Assembly (NCBI GenBank): GCA_902765975.1
Contig: CACXBO010000086.1
Coordinates: forward strand, 1 to 5,840
Direction of reading: 5' to 3'
Source of the DNA: Oscillospiraceae bacterium
Lineage (GTDB): Bacteria > Bacillota > Clostridia > Oscillospirales > Oscillospiraceae
DNA: 5,840 bases
In this document: positions 4,086 to 5,840 of the stretch, piece after piece
Numbering within the stretch: the stretch's first letter is position 1
How the letters are laid out: the number at the start of each line of letters is the position of its first letter
The notes under the pieces: model-generated
The model's database searches: none
What the model was told of the DNA's origin: nothing
What the model saw: the letters and a program-made list of their open reading frames with translations, nothing else
Program-made: the position numbers and the translations under genes

Positions 4086-5840
4086 TCAGATCATAGACAT
4101 CTGCTCGTTTCCGCTGTCCTCCTCCTTGAGCAGAGCGCCTGCTGCGGGGAGAGTGCGGACCCTGTAGCGCGAAGAGTTTTTTATCGCGGAGGATGAGAGA
4201 GGCAGAGCGGCGGAAACGGTTTTATTCTTTTTGAGACTGATCACTGTTACGCCCTGTGTGTTCTTTGCCGACTTTGGGGCGAGAAGTGCGGAGGAGAATA
4301 CGAGCGCGCGTCCGTCTGAGGAAAAAACCGCGACTTCGATGTCCTCATAGAGGGGGATTATCGCCTTGAGCGGACTCTTATCTGAATAGGCGTTTGTAAG
4401 CTTCTTTCGGTTAGTTTTTGTTTCAAAGCCTGAGAGCTCGACTCTCGCAGCTTTTCCGTTTTCGTAAACGTAGAGCACGCTGCCCCTGTAGCCCTTGGGG
4501 TCCATAACGAAAACTGCGTTTTCTCCCTCGTCCATTTTAAGAACGGTGGGAAGATAGGCGCCGAGGGCCGAGGCCTTGGTATCGGGGAAATCGGAGAGCC
4601 TCGTCTTATAGCACTGTTGCCTGTCTGTGAATACGAGAAGCTCCGAGGCGTTTGTCGTCTCGAATGAAATCAGGAGGCTGTCGCCCTCCTTGTATTTTTG
4701 TTCGCCCGACATTCTCAGCGACTGAGGCGTTATTTTTTTGAGATAGCCCTCGCGGGAGAAGAAGAGAGTGACGGGATAATCCTCGACGGGAGCCTCTTCA
4801 ACCTCGTAATCGGTATCGTCGTTGTAGACTATTGAGGTTTTTCTCGGCTCTCCGTATTTCTTTATGACGCCCTCAAGCTCGGACTTGATAATGCTCTTTA
4901 CTCTTCTGCGGGAGGAAAGTATTTCCTCAAGGTCATGAATCTCCTTTTCAAGAGCTTTTACGTCCTCAATACGTTTAAGAATATACTCCTTATTTATATT
5001 TCGGAGCTTTATCTCTGCGACGTATTCCGCCTGCACCTCGTCGATGCCGAAGCCTATCATTAGATTAGGTATGACGGCGGCGTCCTCCTCTGTCTCACGG
5101 ATTATCTTTATCGCCTTGTCGATATCGAGAAGGATCTTGCTGAGTCCGCGAAGCAGATGGAGCTTATCCTTTTTCTGCGATAGCTCGCAGTAGACCCTGC
5201 GGCGGACGCAGTCCATGCGCCACGCAGTCCACTCATCAAGAATCTCGCGCACGCCCATAACCCGGGGCGAGCCGGCGATGAGCACGTTGAAGTTGGCGGG
5301 GTATGAGTCCATAAGCGTAGTCGACTTGAAGAGCTTTGCCATAAGCTTGTCCGGGTCAGTGCCGCGCTTTAAGTCGATTGCAAGCTTAAGACCCGAAAGG
5401 TCGGTCTCGTCGCGCACGTCGCTTATCTCTCGCGCCTTGCCGCTCTTCACCATCTCGGCAAGCTTATCTATTATGGCTTCAACTGTAGTTGTATAAGGAA
5501 TCTCATAGACCTCGATGAGGTTTTCACTCTTCAGATATCGCCACTTCGCCCTAAGCTTGATAGAGCCCTTTCCGGTCTCGTATACCTCGCGTATGGCGGC
5601 AGGGTCGTAAATGACCTCTCCTCCGGTCGGAAAGTCCGGGGCGAGAAGAGTTTCAAAGAGGTTGCAGTCCGGGTCGGACAGAAAGGCGATCTCAGTGCGG
5701 CAGACCTCTTCGAGATTGAAGGAGCAGATGTTCGACGCCATACCGACGGCTATTCCGGTGTTCGCGCTTACGAGCACGTTAGGGAATGTGGTTGGCAGAA
5801 GCGTCGGCTCCTTGACTGTCGAATCGTAGTTATCTGTAAA
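4086..5840 (-). CDS. parC: Type IIA DNA topoisomerase A subunit (ParC/GyrA family, probably ParC), 5' end cut by the window edge
   Basis: The breakage-reunion subunit that cuts and rejoins DNA with its B-subunit partner (ParE or GyrB). The visible 584 residues open with FTDNYDSTVKEPTLLPTTFP, then a GIAVGMASN segment and DFPTGGEVI (about 69-77). This is the part just after the winged-helix domain. The active-site Tyr and the quinolone-resistance region lie before it, off the right edge. The tower domain (about 80-210, with FNVLIAGSPRVMGVREILDEW) and the long coiled coil (about 211-340) follow. The C-terminal beta-pinwheel (about 352-584) is short, and no GyrA-box (QRRGGKG) is visible. These two facts favour ParC, a decatenase, over GyrA, but clostridial A subunits vary. 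About 150 residues are missing, giving an estimated total near 735. The reading frame continues past the GTG at 5775-5777 to the edge, so that codon is not the start. The gene ends in tandem stops TGA TAA (4088-4083). A ParE gene upstream would fit. Confidence 0.93.
   Translation of the reverse strand, partial: FTDNYDSTVKEPTLLPTTFPNVLVSANTGIAVGMASNICSFNLEEVCRTEIAFLSDPDCNLFETLLAPDFPTGGEVIYDPAAIREVYETGKGSIKLRAKWRYLKSENLIEVYEIPYTTTVEAIIDKLAEMVKSGKAREISDVRDETDLSGLKLAIDLKRGTDPDKLMAKLFKSTTLMDSYPANFNVLIAGSPRVMGVREILDEWTAWRMDCVRRRVYCELSQKKDKLHLLRGLSKILLDIDKAIKIIRETEEDAAVIPNLMIGFGIDEVQAEYVAEIKLRNINKEYILKRIEDVKALEKEIHDLEEILSSRRRVKSIIKSELEGVIKKYGEPRKTSIVYNDDTDYEVEEAPVEDYPVTLFFSREGYLKKITPQSLRMSGEQKYKEGDSLLISFETTNASELLVFTDRQQCYKTRLSDFPDTKASALGAYLPTVLKMDEGENAVFVMDPKGYRGSVLYVYENGKAARVELSGFETKTNRKKLTNAYSDKSPLKAIIPLYEDIEVAVFSSDGRALVFSSALLAPKSAKNTQGVTVISLKKNKTVSAALPLSSSAIKNSSRYRVRTLPAAGALLKEEDSGNEQMSMI

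Overview
The window reads as one tightly packed stretch of a Gram-positive (Firmicutes, probably Clostridia) chromosome. Five genes all lie on the minus strand, so the biological order runs from the right edge to the left edge. The lineage call rests on strong AGGAGG-type ribosome binding sites on most genes, a UUG start, a lipobox protein, a medium GC content, and protein sequences that look clostridial. It is an inference, because no marker gene is complete enough to settle it.

Right part (4086-5840): the last 584 codons of a type IIA topoisomerase A subunit. It is probably ParC, because no GyrA-box is visible and the C-terminal domain is short. It is followed 24 nt later by a 380-residue lipoprotein (2919-4061). 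This protein has a transglutaminase-like C-terminal domain that keeps the His and Asp of the triad but has Gly where the catalytic Cys is expected.

Middle (723-2865): a pair of G3E/COG0523 (CobW-like) proteins. The first (1702-2865) has the canonical Walker A and CICC metal site and carries an unusually long His/Asp/Glu/Cys-rich loop built from a 96-bp repeat. The second (723-1691) has a divergent G3E-like N-terminal domain that lacks CxCC, joined to a C-terminal domain with an MTCCAAD motif resembling the C-terminal part of TIGR03943/DUF1980 proteins. The two genes are 10 nt apart, and the stop codon of the first overlaps the ribosome binding site of the second. I infer that they form a metal-handling (zinc-type) unit in which the His-rich GTPase binds or delivers metal and the fusion protein is its partner. 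The metal and the client are not shown by the sequence.

Left part (1-708): dapF, diaminopimelate epimerase of lysine and peptidoglycan synthesis. It starts at UUG and is cut by the left edge. It is joined to the GTPase pair by the same stop/ribosome-binding-site overlap. The only AT-rich intergenic gap is the 53 nt before the His-rich GTPase. I see no terminator there, so read-through from the topoisomerase and lipoprotein genes is possible, as is a local promoter. No RNA genes, insertion sequences, CRISPR arrays or attachment sites were seen.
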